Positions 15,096 through 23,493 of a stretch of DNA of 46,711 nucleotides are shown piece by piece. Within the stretch, counting starts at the first letter, position 1; every line of letters starts with the position of its first letter. The translations under genes were made by a program, and so were the position numbers. Source of the DNA: Sulfurospirillum sp. UBA12182 (GTDB taxonomy: Bacteria > Campylobacterota > Campylobacteria > Campylobacterales > Sulfurospirillaceae); the NCBI GenBank assembly GCA_002742765.1, contig DLUF01000053.1, positions 1-46,711 on the forward strand, in the 5' to 3' direction. A model generated the notes under the pieces. It saw only the letters and a list, made by a program, of their open reading frames with translations, was not told where the DNA came from and ran no database searches.

Positions 15096-15130
15096 ATGAT
15101 AGTGGTAGCATGAAAAATTACCACTATCAT
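15096..15130 (+). promoter_or_regulatory. Perfect 12-bp inverted repeat before the chemoreceptor
   Basis: ATGATAGTGGTA (15096-15107) and TACCACTATCAT (15119-15130) flank an 11-base loop. The right arm ends 2 bases before GGAG of the next gene. A possible -10 TATGAT (15095-15100) lies in the left arm with TTAGTT 18 bases upstream, so the repeat may be an operator or an mRNA hairpin limiting translation. There is no T-tract, which argues against a simple terminator. Confidence 0.5.
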
Positions 15131-15144
15131 TTGGAGATTTGTTA

Positions 15145-16803
15145 ATGAAAAAATATTTTTTTACCTTAGGTTTGGGGTATACACTTTTTATCGCCATTTT
15201 AATATTGCTAACACTTTTCTTAACACCTTATGCAATCATCGGCATAATTGCTATTTATATACTCTTTGTAGTTCATGTTTTTTATGGTCTGATAAATCCC
15301 ATTAACACTGCTTTTGAGAAGTTAGAAGGATTCAAAACAAGATTAAAACAAGAGCGTGTAAACAATGAAAAAGAGTTTTTACATGTACTCTCAAACTCAT
15401 CTTTTGTAAAATCACTTTTTGAGAGTATCTATAAATTTTTATCAAAGCTCATAAAGCTTTCTGAAAGTTACTCTCACTCTGCGGGAACAAACTCTATAGC
15501 AACCGCTAGTTTGATGTTTTCAATACAAAACATGACCCAAAAACTTGAAGAAAAATCGCTCGCAGTTTCTGAGATATCAAAGGCTACGGAGATTATATAT
15601 GAACATATCAATGAAGTGAGTCAAAACTCAGTAAATGCTTCACTCTCGGCTTCAAAGTCAATGGAAGAGAGTAAAAACAGTATGAATGAACTTAGTCTTG
15701 TGATAAAAAGCATGGAAAATATAAATGAAAAAACCAATGATGCTACGATAAAAGTTGATGGATTAAAAGAGAAATCACTTAGTATTCAAAATGTTACAAC
15801 CGTTATCGATGATATAGCAGACCAAACAAATCTCCTTGCTCTCAATGCTGCCATAGAAGCTGCGCGTGCAGGAGAACATGGACGTGGATTTGCAGTTGTT
15901 GCGGATGAAGTAAGAAATCTAGCTGAGCGAACTTCTCGTTCGACTGGCGAAGTCAATATCATCGTAAAACAGATTCAAGAAGATACAAATAGTGTTTTTG
16001 CAAGTATAGATGCACTCCAAAAAGAGGTTCAAATCGCTTCGCAAAAAGTTCAAATAGTAGGACTTGAGATACATGAATTTGTAAAAAATATAGGTGAAAT
16101 TGAAAAGCAGTTAGAGATAATCGCGAAAAACTCTGATAATAATAGTCTCCAGATAGCAAATATCAAAAATTCCATTGCTCGAATTAGTGAGCAGCTAGAA
16201 GCTGGAACAAAAGAGATGAGAGAAATTTCATCTCAAACTGAGGATATCATCTCAAGTGCTGAAGGAGCTCATGAAGAGGTAAGTGAGTTTGCGATGGATG
16301 AGTACAATGAAAAGATGTATGGTATCTGTAAAGAGGCAAAAGAGCAGATAGAGAAGATTTTTGAAGATGCGATTGCAAATCATATTTTAAGTATAAGTGA
16401 TGTTTTTGATACAGATTTTAAACCAATTCCTAATACAAATCCACAAAAGTATACAAATAGATATGACAGTTTCACTGATAAGTATTTTCCAGCTGTTATA
16501 GATAGAGTCAAAAAAGAAAACAGTAATGTCCTCTACACTGTTGCTATGCACAAATCAGGTTATATCTCTACTCATAACGCTAGAGCACCACTTACAGGAG
16601 ATTATGAAAAAGACCTTTTTGGTAATCGTTCAAAAAGAATCTTTACTGATAGAGGATTACGCGGGGCAAATCATGAAAAGAATGTTCTTTTGCAAACATA
16701 TAGAAGAGAAGATGGAGTTATCATGCATGACATCTCTATGCCTATTTATGTTGGGGGAAAACATTGGGGTGGGTATCGTATAGGGTATTTACCTCAAGAG
16801 TAA
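15145..16803 (+). CDS. Methyl-accepting chemotaxis protein with C-terminal sensor domain
   Basis: This 552-residue chemoreceptor has two close N-terminal membrane helices (about residues 5-55, [20 protein letters not shown] and [20 protein letters not shown]) with almost nothing between them. It therefore has no periplasmic ligand domain. A helical signalling region follows, with hairpin tip [40 protein letters not shown] near residues 220-260. The last 140 residues form a globular domain ([28 protein letters not shown]... [11 protein letters not shown]) like C-terminal PAS/Cache-type sensors seen in other cytoplasmic-sensing receptors. Its ligand is unknown. Proximity to the fdh and oxyanion genes suggests redox or formate, but this is inference. 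ATG 15145 has GGAG 8 bases upstream. Confidence 0.85.
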   Translation: MKKYFFTLGLGYTLFIAILILLTLFLTPYAIIGIIAIYILFVVHVFYGLINPINTAFEKLEGFKTRLKQERVNNEKEFLHVLSNSSFVKSLFESIYKFLSKLIKLSESYSHSAGTNSIATASLMFSIQNMTQKLEEKSLAVSEISKATEIIYEHINEVSQNSVNASLSASKSMEESKNSMNELSLVIKSMENINEKTNDATIKVDGLKEKSLSIQNVTTVIDDIADQTNLLALNAAIEAARAGEHGRGFAVVADEVRNLAERTSRSTGEVNIIVKQIQEDTNSVFASIDALQKEVQIASQKVQIVGLEIHEFVKNIGEIEKQLEIIAKNSDNNSLQIANIKNSIARISEQLEAGTKEMREISSQTEDIISSAEGAHEEVSEFAMDEYNEKMYGICKEAKEQIEKIFEDAIANHILSISDVFDTDFKPIPNTNPQKYTNRYDSFTDKYFPAVIDRVKKENSNVLYTVAMHKSGYISTHNARAPLTGDYEKDLFGNRSKRIFTDRGLRGANHEKNVLLQTYRREDGVIMHDISMPIYVGGKHWGGYRIGYLPQE

Positions 16804-16808
16804 AAATA

Positions 16809-16826
16809 GTATTATGCGAATAATAC
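16809..16826 (+). terminator. Hairpin after the chemoreceptor gene
   Basis: GTATTAT (16809-16815) pairs with ATAATAC (16820-16826) around GCGA, 5 bases after the stop. It is AT-rich and lacks a long T-run. A second hairpin AAAATGT/ACATTTT (16843-16867) follows. Confidence 0.4.
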
Positions 16827-16873
16827 ATAAATATTTGAGTGAAAAATGTTCTAAAAGTGCACATTTTAGGGGT

Positions 16874-16902
16874 TTGCAAGATTTTGAAAATAGTGCTACA
16901 AT
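16874..16902 (+). promoter_or_regulatory. Sigma-70 type promoter for the 61-aa gene
   Basis: TTGCAA (16874-16879) and TACAAT (16897-16902) are separated by 17 bases, the ideal spacing. TG lies just upstream of the -10 box. It is about 30 bases before the ribosome site of the gene at 16935. Confidence 0.6.
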
Positions 16903-16934
16903 ATACTCCACAAAATTAAAATAAGGGGAATATT

Positions 16935-17120
16935 ATGTTTGTAAAACTAAATGATAGAGTCTACCTTAATGCAGATAGAATTACTCGCATCAAAATTGAT
17001 GAAGTACAAGATGGCATTAGAATTAGATTTTATGAAGGACAAGTTCAAGTAGCAAAAAGTAAAGTTTATCCTACTTTCGATGAAGCTCAATCTTGGATTG
17101 AAAAAACTTTCAACAAATAA
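16935..17120 (+). CDS. Small conserved-looking protein of unknown function
   Basis: This 61-residue protein starts MFVKLNDRVYLNADRITRIKI and ends SWIEKTFNK. Predicted secondary structure is several short beta strands followed by one amphipathic helix. The opening resembles the small flagellar FlbD-like fold (residues that stand for a required side chain, then a RIT/RIK strand), but the match is too weak for a name. It has its own good promoter, AAGGGGA ribosome site and a downstream hairpin, so it looks like a real monocistronic gene. No cysteine or signal peptide is present. Confidence 0.65.
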   Translation: MFVKLNDRVYLNADRITRIKIDEVQDGIRIRFYEGQVQVAKSKVYPTFDEAQSWIEKTFNK

Positions 17121-17124
17121 ACAA

Positions 17125-17144
17125 AGAGCCTTTTAAAAGGCTCT
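17125..17144. terminator. Palindromic hairpin after the 61-aa gene
   Basis: AGAGCCTTTT/AAAAGGCTCT is a perfect 20-base palindrome, 4 bases after the stop. The pairs AGAGCC/GGCTCT form the stem. No T-tract follows, and a small CCTAA/TTAGG hairpin lies at 17158-17170. Confidence 0.55.
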
Positions 17145-17214
17145 ATCTGTCATTAAACCTAAGGATTAGGTGACATAAACTCTCAAACTTAAAAACTACA
17201 AATTAACGGAGATA

Positions 17215-17814
17215 ATGATGATTATAGATTGTAAGGGATTAGTTTGCCCAGAACCAGTTTTAAAAACAAAAAAAGCTCTCGAAGAGTTACCAAACGATTC
17301 TATCTTAGAAGTGAGTGTGGACAATGTTGCTTCAAAAGAGAATGTTCTAAGATTTGCTTCAAAACAAGGTTTTAGTGCAGATGCAGAGGATTTGGGTGGA
17401 AATGTTTTTAAAATCACTATCGTAAAAGGTTATGAGTGCGGTATAGTCGCTCAAACTCCAAGCAATGAATCAAAATTTTTAAATAAAGTACTTTTTATAA
17501 AAGATGATAAAGTAGGTGAAAATGAGCTTGGAAGTATGCTTGTTGTCGGTTTTTTAAAAAGTATTTTAGAGCTTCCAAAGCTTCCACAAACTATTATATT
17601 CGTCAACAAAGGTGTTTTACTTACAAGTGCTGATGAAAGTAGTGATGTTATCAAGATTTTAAAAAATTTAGAAGAAAAAGGTGTTGAGATATTTTCGTGC
17701 GGTGTTTGTTTGGATTTTTATAAAGTCTCAGATAAACTCAAAGTTGGCAAAATCGGAAATGCTTATGGGACTATTGAAACCCTCTTTAACTCTGAAGGAA
17801 CGATAAGTATATAA
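17215..17814 (+). CDS. yedF: Selenium metabolism protein YedF (TusA domain plus DsrE domain)
   Basis: This 199-residue two-domain protein has an N-terminal TusA/SirA domain with the CPEP motif (IDCKGLVCPEPVLKTKKAL), whose Cys carries sulfur or selenium. The second half is a DsrE-like domain (KVLFIKDDKVGENELGSMLVVGFLKSI... EIFSCGVCLDFYKV) with a CxxC pair near residue 161. This architecture is known as the putative selenium metabolism protein YedF, commonly found next to selD. Here its stop overlaps the selD start by one base (TAATG), which supports a joint role in delivering selenium for selenophosphate. GGAG at about 17206 supports the first of two adjacent ATG codons. Confidence 0.88.
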   Translation: MMIIDCKGLVCPEPVLKTKKALEELPNDSILEVSVDNVASKENVLRFASKQGFSADAEDLGGNVFKITIVKGYECGIVAQTPSNESKFLNKVLFIKDDKVGENELGSMLVVGFLKSILELPKLPQTIIFVNKGVLLTSADESSDVIKILKNLEEKGVEIFSCGVCLDFYKVSDKLKVGKIGNAYGTIETLFNSEGTISI

Positions 17815-18845
17815 TGAATAATAGCTATAAATTAACAAAGTTTGTCAAAGCTGCTGGTTGAGCTGCCAAATTAGCTCCGGGTGAGCTATCACATGTCCTT
17901 GGCAAGCTTACATGTAACGATGAGAGACTTTTAGTTGGTATAGATAGTAATGACGATGCGAGTGTATTTGCACTCAATGAAAACCAAGCACTCGTGCAAA
18001 CAGTCGATTATATAACACCTGTGGTTGATGACCCGTTTGTTTATGGACAAGTTGCTGCTGCAAACTCACTAAGTGATGTATTTGCTATGGGGGCAGATGT
18101 CTTAACTGCTATGAATCTTGTAGGATTTGATGGTTGCCACCATCCAAAAGAGGTTCTAGGCGAGATACTAGCTGGTGGACTTTCAAAGATAAAAGAGTGT
18201 GGCGGTGTTTTAGCAGGAGGTCATACCATAGAGACTCCAGAGATGACCTATGGGCTTAGTGTAAGTGGTCTTGTTCATCCAAAAAAGATTTATCGAAATA
18301 ACACTCCACGAGTAGGGGATTTGCTGATTTTAACAAAACCTATCGGATTAGGAGTGCTTACTACTGCCATAAAGGCAGATATGTTAGATGAAAAAGCGAT
18401 AGAAAAAACAGCACAGATTATGGCTCAGTTAAACTATAAAGGCTCACTTGCTATGCGTTTATATGATGTGAGTGCTTGTACAGATATTACTGGATTTGGT
18501 TTGGCTGGACACGCTTTAGAGATGGCAGGGAACAGTGTGAGCTTGGAGTTTGATTTTTCGCTCATTCCTCTTATAGAAGAAGCGATAGAGTTAGCAAGTA
18601 TGGGTATCATTCCAGCTGGAACATACAATAACAAAGCGTATGTATCTTTACATGTAAAGAAGATAAGAGCCTACGAGGATGATATCTTTTTTTATGATGC
18701 GCAAACTTCTGGCGGATTGCTTATAAGTGTAAATCCAAAAGATGCTCAAAAACTTTTATCCACTCTAAAAGAAGAAGGCTATGAATATAGCCAAATTATC
18801 GGTGAAGTAAAAAACAAAGATGAAAAGAGTTTGATTATACGTTGA
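17814..18845 (+). CDS. selD: Selenide, water dikinase SelD (selenoprotein)
   Basis: SelD makes selenophosphate from selenide and ATP. The reading frame from ATG 17814 crosses TGA at 17859-17861 in KAAG-Sec-AAKLAPG, the exact place of the catalytic Cys/Sec (Cys17 in E. coli). The product is thus a 343-residue selenoprotein that depends on its own pathway. ATP-binding and core blocks are DDASVFALN, QTVDYITPVVDDPFVYGQVAAANSLSDVFAMG, GGVLAGGHTIETPE and TDITGFGLAGHALEM. A hairpin starts 10 bases after the UGA. Counting only from the downstream GTG would lose the active-site region and is wrong. Two palindrome copies are read as LTCN and LHVK. Confidence 0.94.
17859..17888 (+). promoter_or_regulatory. 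Bacterial SECIS element in selD
   Basis: After the UGA (17859-17861) TAGCTC (17872-17877) pairs with GAGCTA (17883-17888) around CGGGT. A 6-bp stem, G-rich 5-base loop and 10-base distance are similar to the hairpin in fdhA, as expected for one SelB. Confidence 0.8.
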
Positions 18846-18885
18846 TGAAATTTTGATATTTTTTTGATGTTTTTAGGCTTATAAT
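18842..18885 (+). promoter_or_regulatory. Response-regulator-type operator and promoter of the potassium operon
   Basis: TTGAT occurs at 18842, 18853 and 18864, exactly 11 bases apart, followed by T/A-rich fill. The -10 box TATAAT is at 18880-18885, with 11 bases between the last TTGAT and it and no separate -35 box. Tandem 11-base direct repeats ahead of a -10 box are the arrangement used by PhoB/OmpR-family activators. The KdpE-like product of this operon is the obvious candidate. The first repeat overlaps the selD stop. Confidence 0.6.
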
Positions 18886-18912
18886 ACTTCCATCTAAGAA
18901 AAAAGGAAGTTT

Positions 18913-19014
18913 ATGTCAAATCATTTTTTTGAGATATTAACGGAAGATGCTTTTTTAGTTATCCTTCTTGTTTTAATACTCGTTAAAATCTTGAGTACGA
19001 CTTTAAAGACTTAG
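18913..19014 (+). CDS. Small one-helix membrane peptide (KdpF-like position)
   Basis: This 33-residue protein consists of a polar start (MSNHFFEILTEDA), one hydrophobic helix (FLVILLVLILVKIL) and a short STTLKT tail. GGAAG lies 4 to 8 bases upstream and the stop is 3 bases before the kinase start. It fits the size and topology of KdpF-type or other small membrane regulators, but its sequence shows no clear family. Being the first gene of the sensor-TrkAH operon, it may modulate the kinase or the Trk channel; this is inference. Confidence 0.6.
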   Translation: MSNHFFEILTEDAFLVILLVLILVKILSTTLKT

Positions 19015-19017
19015 TGA

Positions 19018-20022
19018 ATGCTAAAAAAATACAAGTTTCATCTCGTTTTACTCTTTGTACTCCTTTTTATCACGCTTATTAGCCATCTTTTTAGAACAGA
19101 TTTAGAGGTGATCAATATCGCCTTAATCCATCTTTTACCTGTGATTTTAGTAGCACTTAGAGGAGATTTTCTACTCACTATTGTAGTTACTTTAGTGACA
19201 CTTGTTTTGTTTGATTTACTTTATATCCCTCCTTTATATAGTTTTGATGTTCACGATATCTACTATATTTGGAGTTTTATCATCTTTATCTTAGTTGGAT
19301 ATATCATCACATGGCAGGCAAAAAAAATCCATTCAAATCAAATCAAAGAAGTTTTGCTCAATGCTCTTTCTCATGATTTAAAAACTCCTATATCCTCTAT
19401 ACTTGGTAACACAATGATACTCCTTGATAAAGAGGAGATTCAAGATAAAGAGGGTTTGTTAGAGATTAAAAAATCGAGTGAAAAAATCAACCGTTTGATA
19501 GCAAATCTCTTAGATAGTGCGAGATTGCAAGGTGATTTTGTAAAACTTCGTTTTGATTGGTGTGATTTAGAGGATACTTTAGGTGTGGCTTTGCAAGAGT
19601 TTGATTCTTCTAGTATAGATAAAATCCAAATCCAAATCGAGCCAAATATCCCTCTTTTTTGGGGTGATTGTACTTTGATAAGCAGGCTTTTTGTCAATCT
19701 TATCGATAATGCACTCAAATACACAGAAGAGAGAGAAAAAATCAAAATTTCTATGTATCAACAAGATAAAGAGATACATATCAAGTTTTTTAACCAAAGC
19801 AAAGTTTTTTCCAAAGAGGATTTAAAAAATATCTTTGATAAGTTTTATAGACTAGATAATGCAGCGGATATCTCAGGTAGCGGTATAGGGCTTTCGATAT
19901 GCAAAAATATAGTAGATTTGCACCAAGGACATATACAAGCCTCTTGCGAAGAAGATGGCTTATACTTCATCATCAAATTACAGATTTTAAAAAGAGCTTT
20001 TATGATAGATAAAGAGTTATAA
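19018..20022 (+). CDS. KdpD-like sensor histidine kinase (short form)
   Basis: This 334-residue membrane kinase has an N-terminal part (residues about 8-100) with four closely packed membrane helices. It is like the DUF4118 region of KdpD, with LTIVVTLVTLVLFDLLYIPPLYSF typical. The H-box NALSHDLKTPISSILG (His near 119), N-box LFVNLIDNALKYTE near 227 and G2-box GSGIGLSICKNIV near 288 follow. The large cytoplasmic KdpD N-terminal domain and the USP domain are missing. It is followed without a gap by the KdpE-like gene and then trkA-trkH, so it probably senses potassium or osmotic state and controls Trk instead of Kdp. Confidence 0.85.
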   Translation: MLKKYKFHLVLLFVLLFITLISHLFRTDLEVINIALIHLLPVILVALRGDFLLTIVVTLVTLVLFDLLYIPPLYSFDVHDIYYIWSFIIFILVGYIITWQAKKIHSNQIKEVLLNALSHDLKTPISSILGNTMILLDKEEIQDKEGLLEIKKSSEKINRLIANLLDSARLQGDFVKLRFDWCDLEDTLGVALQEFDSSSIDKIQIQIEPNIPLFWGDCTLISRLFVNLIDNALKYTEEREKIKISMYQQDKEIHIKFFNQSKVFSKEDLKNIFDKFYRLDNAADISGSGIGLSICKNIVDLHQGHIQASCEEDGLYFIIKLQILKRAFMIDKEL

Positions 20023-20724
20023 ATGGAGATAAAAGAGATAATTTTAGTTATAGAAGATGACAAAGCTATCGCAAAGATTTTAACTGCTGCTCTTGAAGAT
20101 AGCTATAAAGTTATTGTTTCTAAGAGTCTTGAAGATGCATATCGAAAGTTTACGAGCTTTAATCCCTCTTTGATACTTTTAGATTTAGGTTTGCCAGATG
20201 GAGATGGAAAAGAGTTTATCAAACGAGTCAGAGAGTTAGGGGATAAGCCTATCATCGTGGTTTCTGCTAGGTTTGATGAAAAAGAGATTGTCAATTGTTT
20301 GGATTTGGGGGCTGATGATTATGTGACAAAACCTTTTTCCATCAAACAGCTTCAAGCTCGTATCCGCTCGACTTATAGAAGATATGAGAGACATATGAGT
20401 CCTTTAGATAACAGAGTTGTTTGCCAAGAATTGAGCGTTGATTTAGTTAGTCGTGTTGTTATGAAAAATGAGACTCTCATCAAACTTACTCCTACTGAAT
20501 ATAATCTTTTAAAATTCATGATAGTACGCCCAAATAAGGTTTTAACACATCAAGTTATCTTAAAAGAGATATGGGGAGTAGGGTATCAAAATGAGATGCA
20601 GTATTTGCGAACTTATATAAACTCATTAAGAAAAAAGATAGAAACAGATACGACAAGACCAAAATATATAATCACAGAATCAAGTATCGGGTATCGGTTT
20701 TGTTGCAATGAAGAGGAGCATTGA
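20023..20724 (+). CDS. KdpE-like response regulator (OmpR family)
   Basis: This 233-residue protein has a receiver domain with acidic pair EDD near residue 9, phosphoacceptor Asp in LILLDLGLPDGDG near 54, Ser/Thr in VVSAR, and Lys in VTKPF near 105. The winged-helix domain contains KLTPTEYNLLKFMIVRPNKVLTHQVILKEIWG and ends with YIITESSIGYRF, the close match to KdpE. It starts directly after the kinase stop and overlaps trkA by one base. The three 11-base-spaced TTGAT repeats before the operon are its likely target. Confidence 0.88.
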   Translation: MEIKEIILVIEDDKAIAKILTAALEDSYKVIVSKSLEDAYRKFTSFNPSLILLDLGLPDGDGKEFIKRVRELGDKPIIVVSARFDEKEIVNCLDLGADDYVTKPFSIKQLQARIRSTYRRYERHMSPLDNRVVCQELSVDLVSRVVMKNETLIKLTPTEYNLLKFMIVRPNKVLTHQVILKEIWGVGYQNEMQYLRTYINSLRKKIETDTTRPKYIITESSIGYRFCCNEEEH

Positions 20725-22040
20725 TGGATATCATTATAGCGGGTGTTGGTGGAGTTGGATTTAGATTAGCCAAAGCTTTGAGTGTCGCTCACAATGTAAT
20801 CGTGATGGATAGAAATGTAGAAGCTCTCAATAAACTTCAAGAAAGCATAGATGTCTTAACATTAGGTGGAAATGTAGAAGACCCAAGAACTTATGAGGCT
20901 CTTTTAGAAAAAACATATGACCTTTTTATAGCAGTTACCGATAGTGATGAGATAAATATCATCTCTTCGCTTATAGCCCAAGAGCGTATCAAAGTAAGGC
21001 AAAAAATAGTTCGGCTCAAAAATGAGTTTTTTGCGAGAAGCTCTATCGCTCAAAAAGTTGGCATAACTGAAGCGGTTTTTCCTTTTGAACTCACAGCACT
21101 TTCTGTAAAAGCGCTTTTAGATTTCCCAAAAGCAAACAATGTTAAATCGTTCTGTGGAACATCTCTAAAGCTTATCTCTGTAAGGACTTTTTTTGAAAAT
21201 GAAGCTGAACAAATCAGTATCAATGAAATTAGAAATGAGAGAGTTTGCATAGCTGGCGTGGATAGAGGAAAGAAGTTTTTTATCCCCTCTAATGAGGATT
21301 ATCTTTTGCATGATGATATGATTTATCTTTTTGGAAAGCCTGAAGAGATTAAAAAGATATGCTCAAAAATCAATAAAAACATGCCCTCAGTCATAAAAAA
21401 TGTTGTTATCTTTGGTGCAGATGTTTTGGGTGTAGAGATAGCAAAAGTTCTCTCAAAAGAGAATATTGCTATCAAAATAGTCGAAAAAGATATTCAAAAA
21501 TGTAAAAACGCAGCCGAACTCTTACAAAACAGAGCAACTGTTATCAGTAGCAAATACGGGGACAATGTTTTTTACGAAGAAGAGGGACTTAAAAATGCAA
21601 ATATGGTCATAGCGACAAGTGCTAATGATGAAGAAAATATCGTCAAATGCGTAGAGGCTAAAGAACATGGTGTTAAGAAAGTTGTTGCTATCAACAACGA
21701 TATAAAACACTATAATCTAATGCACTCTTTGGGGATGATGGTTGTAAGAGGTCCAAAGATTAATGCTTATTACTCCATTTTAGAACTCATCGGTTCAAGC
21801 TCCATTGTAAGAGAAAAACTGTTTTGTGGTGGAGAAGCGATAGGGTTTATTAGAGAAGTAATCCCATCAGATAAAAAACTAAAAGCGATCGAGGGTGAAG
21901 ATATCTTGTCACTCATTATCCATGAAGATGAGATATTTTGCTTTAAAAAAGATTTCATTCCTGAGCAAAAAAGTATCTTGGTATGTTTTTGCAAAAGAAA
22001 ACATGAACAAAGGTGTCGAGAGTGGATAAACAATCTATAA
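20724..22040 (+). CDS. trkA: Trk potassium uptake regulatory protein TrkA
   Basis: This 438-residue cytoplasmic gating ring protein carries two RCK repeats. The first NAD-binding fold is MDIIIAGVGGVGFRLAKAL with DRN after beta 2. The second begins near residue 225 (NVVIFGADVLGVEIAKVLSKENIAIKIVEKD). Each is followed by a TrkA-C type segment. It binds the TrkH channel and switches it with nucleotide. ATG 20724 is preferred because GAGGAG lies 5 bases upstream and it overlaps the regulator stop (TGATG). It overlaps trkH at its 3' end. Confidence 0.9.
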   Translation: MDIIIAGVGGVGFRLAKALSVAHNVIVMDRNVEALNKLQESIDVLTLGGNVEDPRTYEALLEKTYDLFIAVTDSDEINIISSLIAQERIKVRQKIVRLKNEFFARSSIAQKVGITEAVFPFELTALSVKALLDFPKANNVKSFCGTSLKLISVRTFFENEAEQISINEIRNERVCIAGVDRGKKFFIPSNEDYLLHDDMIYLFGKPEEIKKICSKINKNMPSVIKNVVIFGADVLGVEIAKVLSKENIAIKIVEKDIQKCKNAAELLQNRATVISSKYGDNVFYEEEGLKNANMVIATSANDEENIVKCVEAKEHGVKKVVAINNDIKHYNLMHSLGMMVVRGPKINAYYSILELIGSSSIVREKLFCGGEAIGFIREVIPSDKKLKAIEGEDILSLIIHEDEIFCFKKDFIPEQKSILVCFCKRKHEQRCREWINNL

Positions 22041-23476
22041 AAAATATCTTAAAAATCCTCTCTCTTGTGGGCATGGGTTTGTCTTTTTTGTTTTTGTTGC
22101 CTATCTTTATAGGAGTACATTATCAAGAGCATTTTTTTGATTTTTTGGTTTTTGATGCAGGATTTTTTCTTTTGAATTTTTTGTTTTATCTCGTAGTTAG
22201 AAATCATGAAGTAGCTTTGAGTATCAAAGAGGGTATCTTGTCTGTAAATCTCATCTGGATACTTCTTGGTGTCGCAGGTGGAGTTCCATTGTATCTTTAT
22301 TCTGACATCTCTATTTTACAAGCTTTTTTTGAAGCTATAAGTGGGTTTACCACCACAGGAGCTACTATCTATGCAGACATAGAAGCGCTCCCTAATATGT
22401 TGTTGATGCATAGAAGTTTGATGCACTGGATTGGAGGTATGGGGATTATCGTTTTAAGTGTAGGACTTTTATCTTTGATAAACCCAAATGGTTCTTTAAC
22501 CCTTTTTAAAGCAGAATCAACTGGTATAAAGCTTGAAAAAATAACTCCTAAGATAAAAGATACTGCGATACAACTCTGGCTGATATATCTTCTTTTCACG
22601 GCTATTTGTACCTTTTTACTCACTATCGAGGGTATGAATTTTTTTGATGCACTCAATCATGCTTTTTCTACTATCTCCACAGGAGGTTTCTCTACGAAAA
22701 ATAGTTCTGTCGGATATTTTTCCGATGACCCGCTTATCCTTTGGACGATTACTTTTTTTATGATTATCTCAGGTATCAACTTTTTAGCACACTTAAAGTT
22801 TATGAAAGGAGATACCATAGGCTATAAAACAGAAGAGGTTTTTTGGTATCTAGTTATCTTTTTAACGATAAGTTTGGCTTTGATGATAAGTGCACTCATA
22901 AAGACTGATTTGGGTTGGTTTGAAGCACTCACACATGCGAGCTTTAACGTAGCTTCACTCCTCACTACGACAGGCTTTGCTTCCAATGATTATGAACTTT
23001 GGGGTTCTTTATGTGTTACACTTTTTTTTATCGTAATGCTCATAGGAGGCAATGCAGGCTCAACTTCTGGTGGCGTTAAAGTGGTACGCTTTGTTTTAGG
23101 GGCAAAAGTTGCCTTTGCTGAGATACAAAAAATCCTACATCCAAGTGCAATCATCAATGTCTTTATGAATAAAAATGTCATTTCACCTAACATCATCTCA
23201 GCTACTTTTGGCTTTTTCTTGCTTTTTGTTTTTACAAATGCGATTATCGTGGTATATCTCTTTGCAAATGGTTATGATGCCCTTACTTCAGTTTCAACTG
23301 CTATTGCTTGTGTTGGCAATGTTGGTCCTGGATTTGGTATGATAGGTCCATCAAAAAACTACGCTTTTTTTTCCGATGTAGACCTGAGCATCCTCTCTTT
23401 TGCGATGATTATAGGAAGATTAGAGATCTATACTTTTTTTCTCATTTTGATGCCAAACTTTTGGAAAAAATTTTAA
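22022..23476 (+). CDS. trkH: Trk potassium channel protein TrkH
   Basis: This 484-residue membrane protein has eight to ten hydrophobic helices and four selectivity-filter loops: ISGFTTTGATIY, FSTISTGGFSTKN, ASLLTTTGFASND and ACVGNVGPGFG. GGNAGSTSGGVKVVR is the conserved loop that contacts TrkA. GTG at 22022 is chosen since AAAGG lies 8 bases upstream. A GTG at 22013 would have no ribosome site. The gene overlaps trkA by 19 bases. It is the last gene of the operon and ends at a bidirectional hairpin. Confidence 0.9.
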   Translation: MDKQSIKNILKILSLVGMGLSFLFLLPIFIGVHYQEHFFDFLVFDAGFFLLNFLFYLVVRNHEVALSIKEGILSVNLIWILLGVAGGVPLYLYSDISILQAFFEAISGFTTTGATIYADIEALPNMLLMHRSLMHWIGGMGIIVLSVGLLSLINPNGSLTLFKAESTGIKLEKITPKIKDTAIQLWLIYLLFTAICTFLLTIEGMNFFDALNHAFSTISTGGFSTKNSSVGYFSDDPLILWTITFFMIISGINFLAHLKFMKGDTIGYKTEEVFWYLVIFLTISLALMISALIKTDLGWFEALTHASFNVASLLTTTGFASNDYELWGSLCVTLFFIVMLIGGNAGSTSGGVKVVRFVLGAKVAFAEIQKILHPSAIINVFMNKNVISPNIISATFGFFLLFVFTNAIIVVYLFANGYDALTSVSTAIACVGNVGPGFGMIGPSKNYAFFSDVDLSILSFAMIIGRLEIYTFFLILMPNFWKKF

Positions 23477-23493
23477 GGGTTGTAAAACCCTTA
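23474..23493. terminator. Bidirectional terminator between trkH and the MFS gene
   Basis: TAAGGGTT (23474-23481) pairs with AACCCTTA (23486-23493) around GTAA. It overlaps the trkH stop and touches the stop of the minus-strand neighbour. Flanks are T- and A-rich. Confidence 0.7.
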
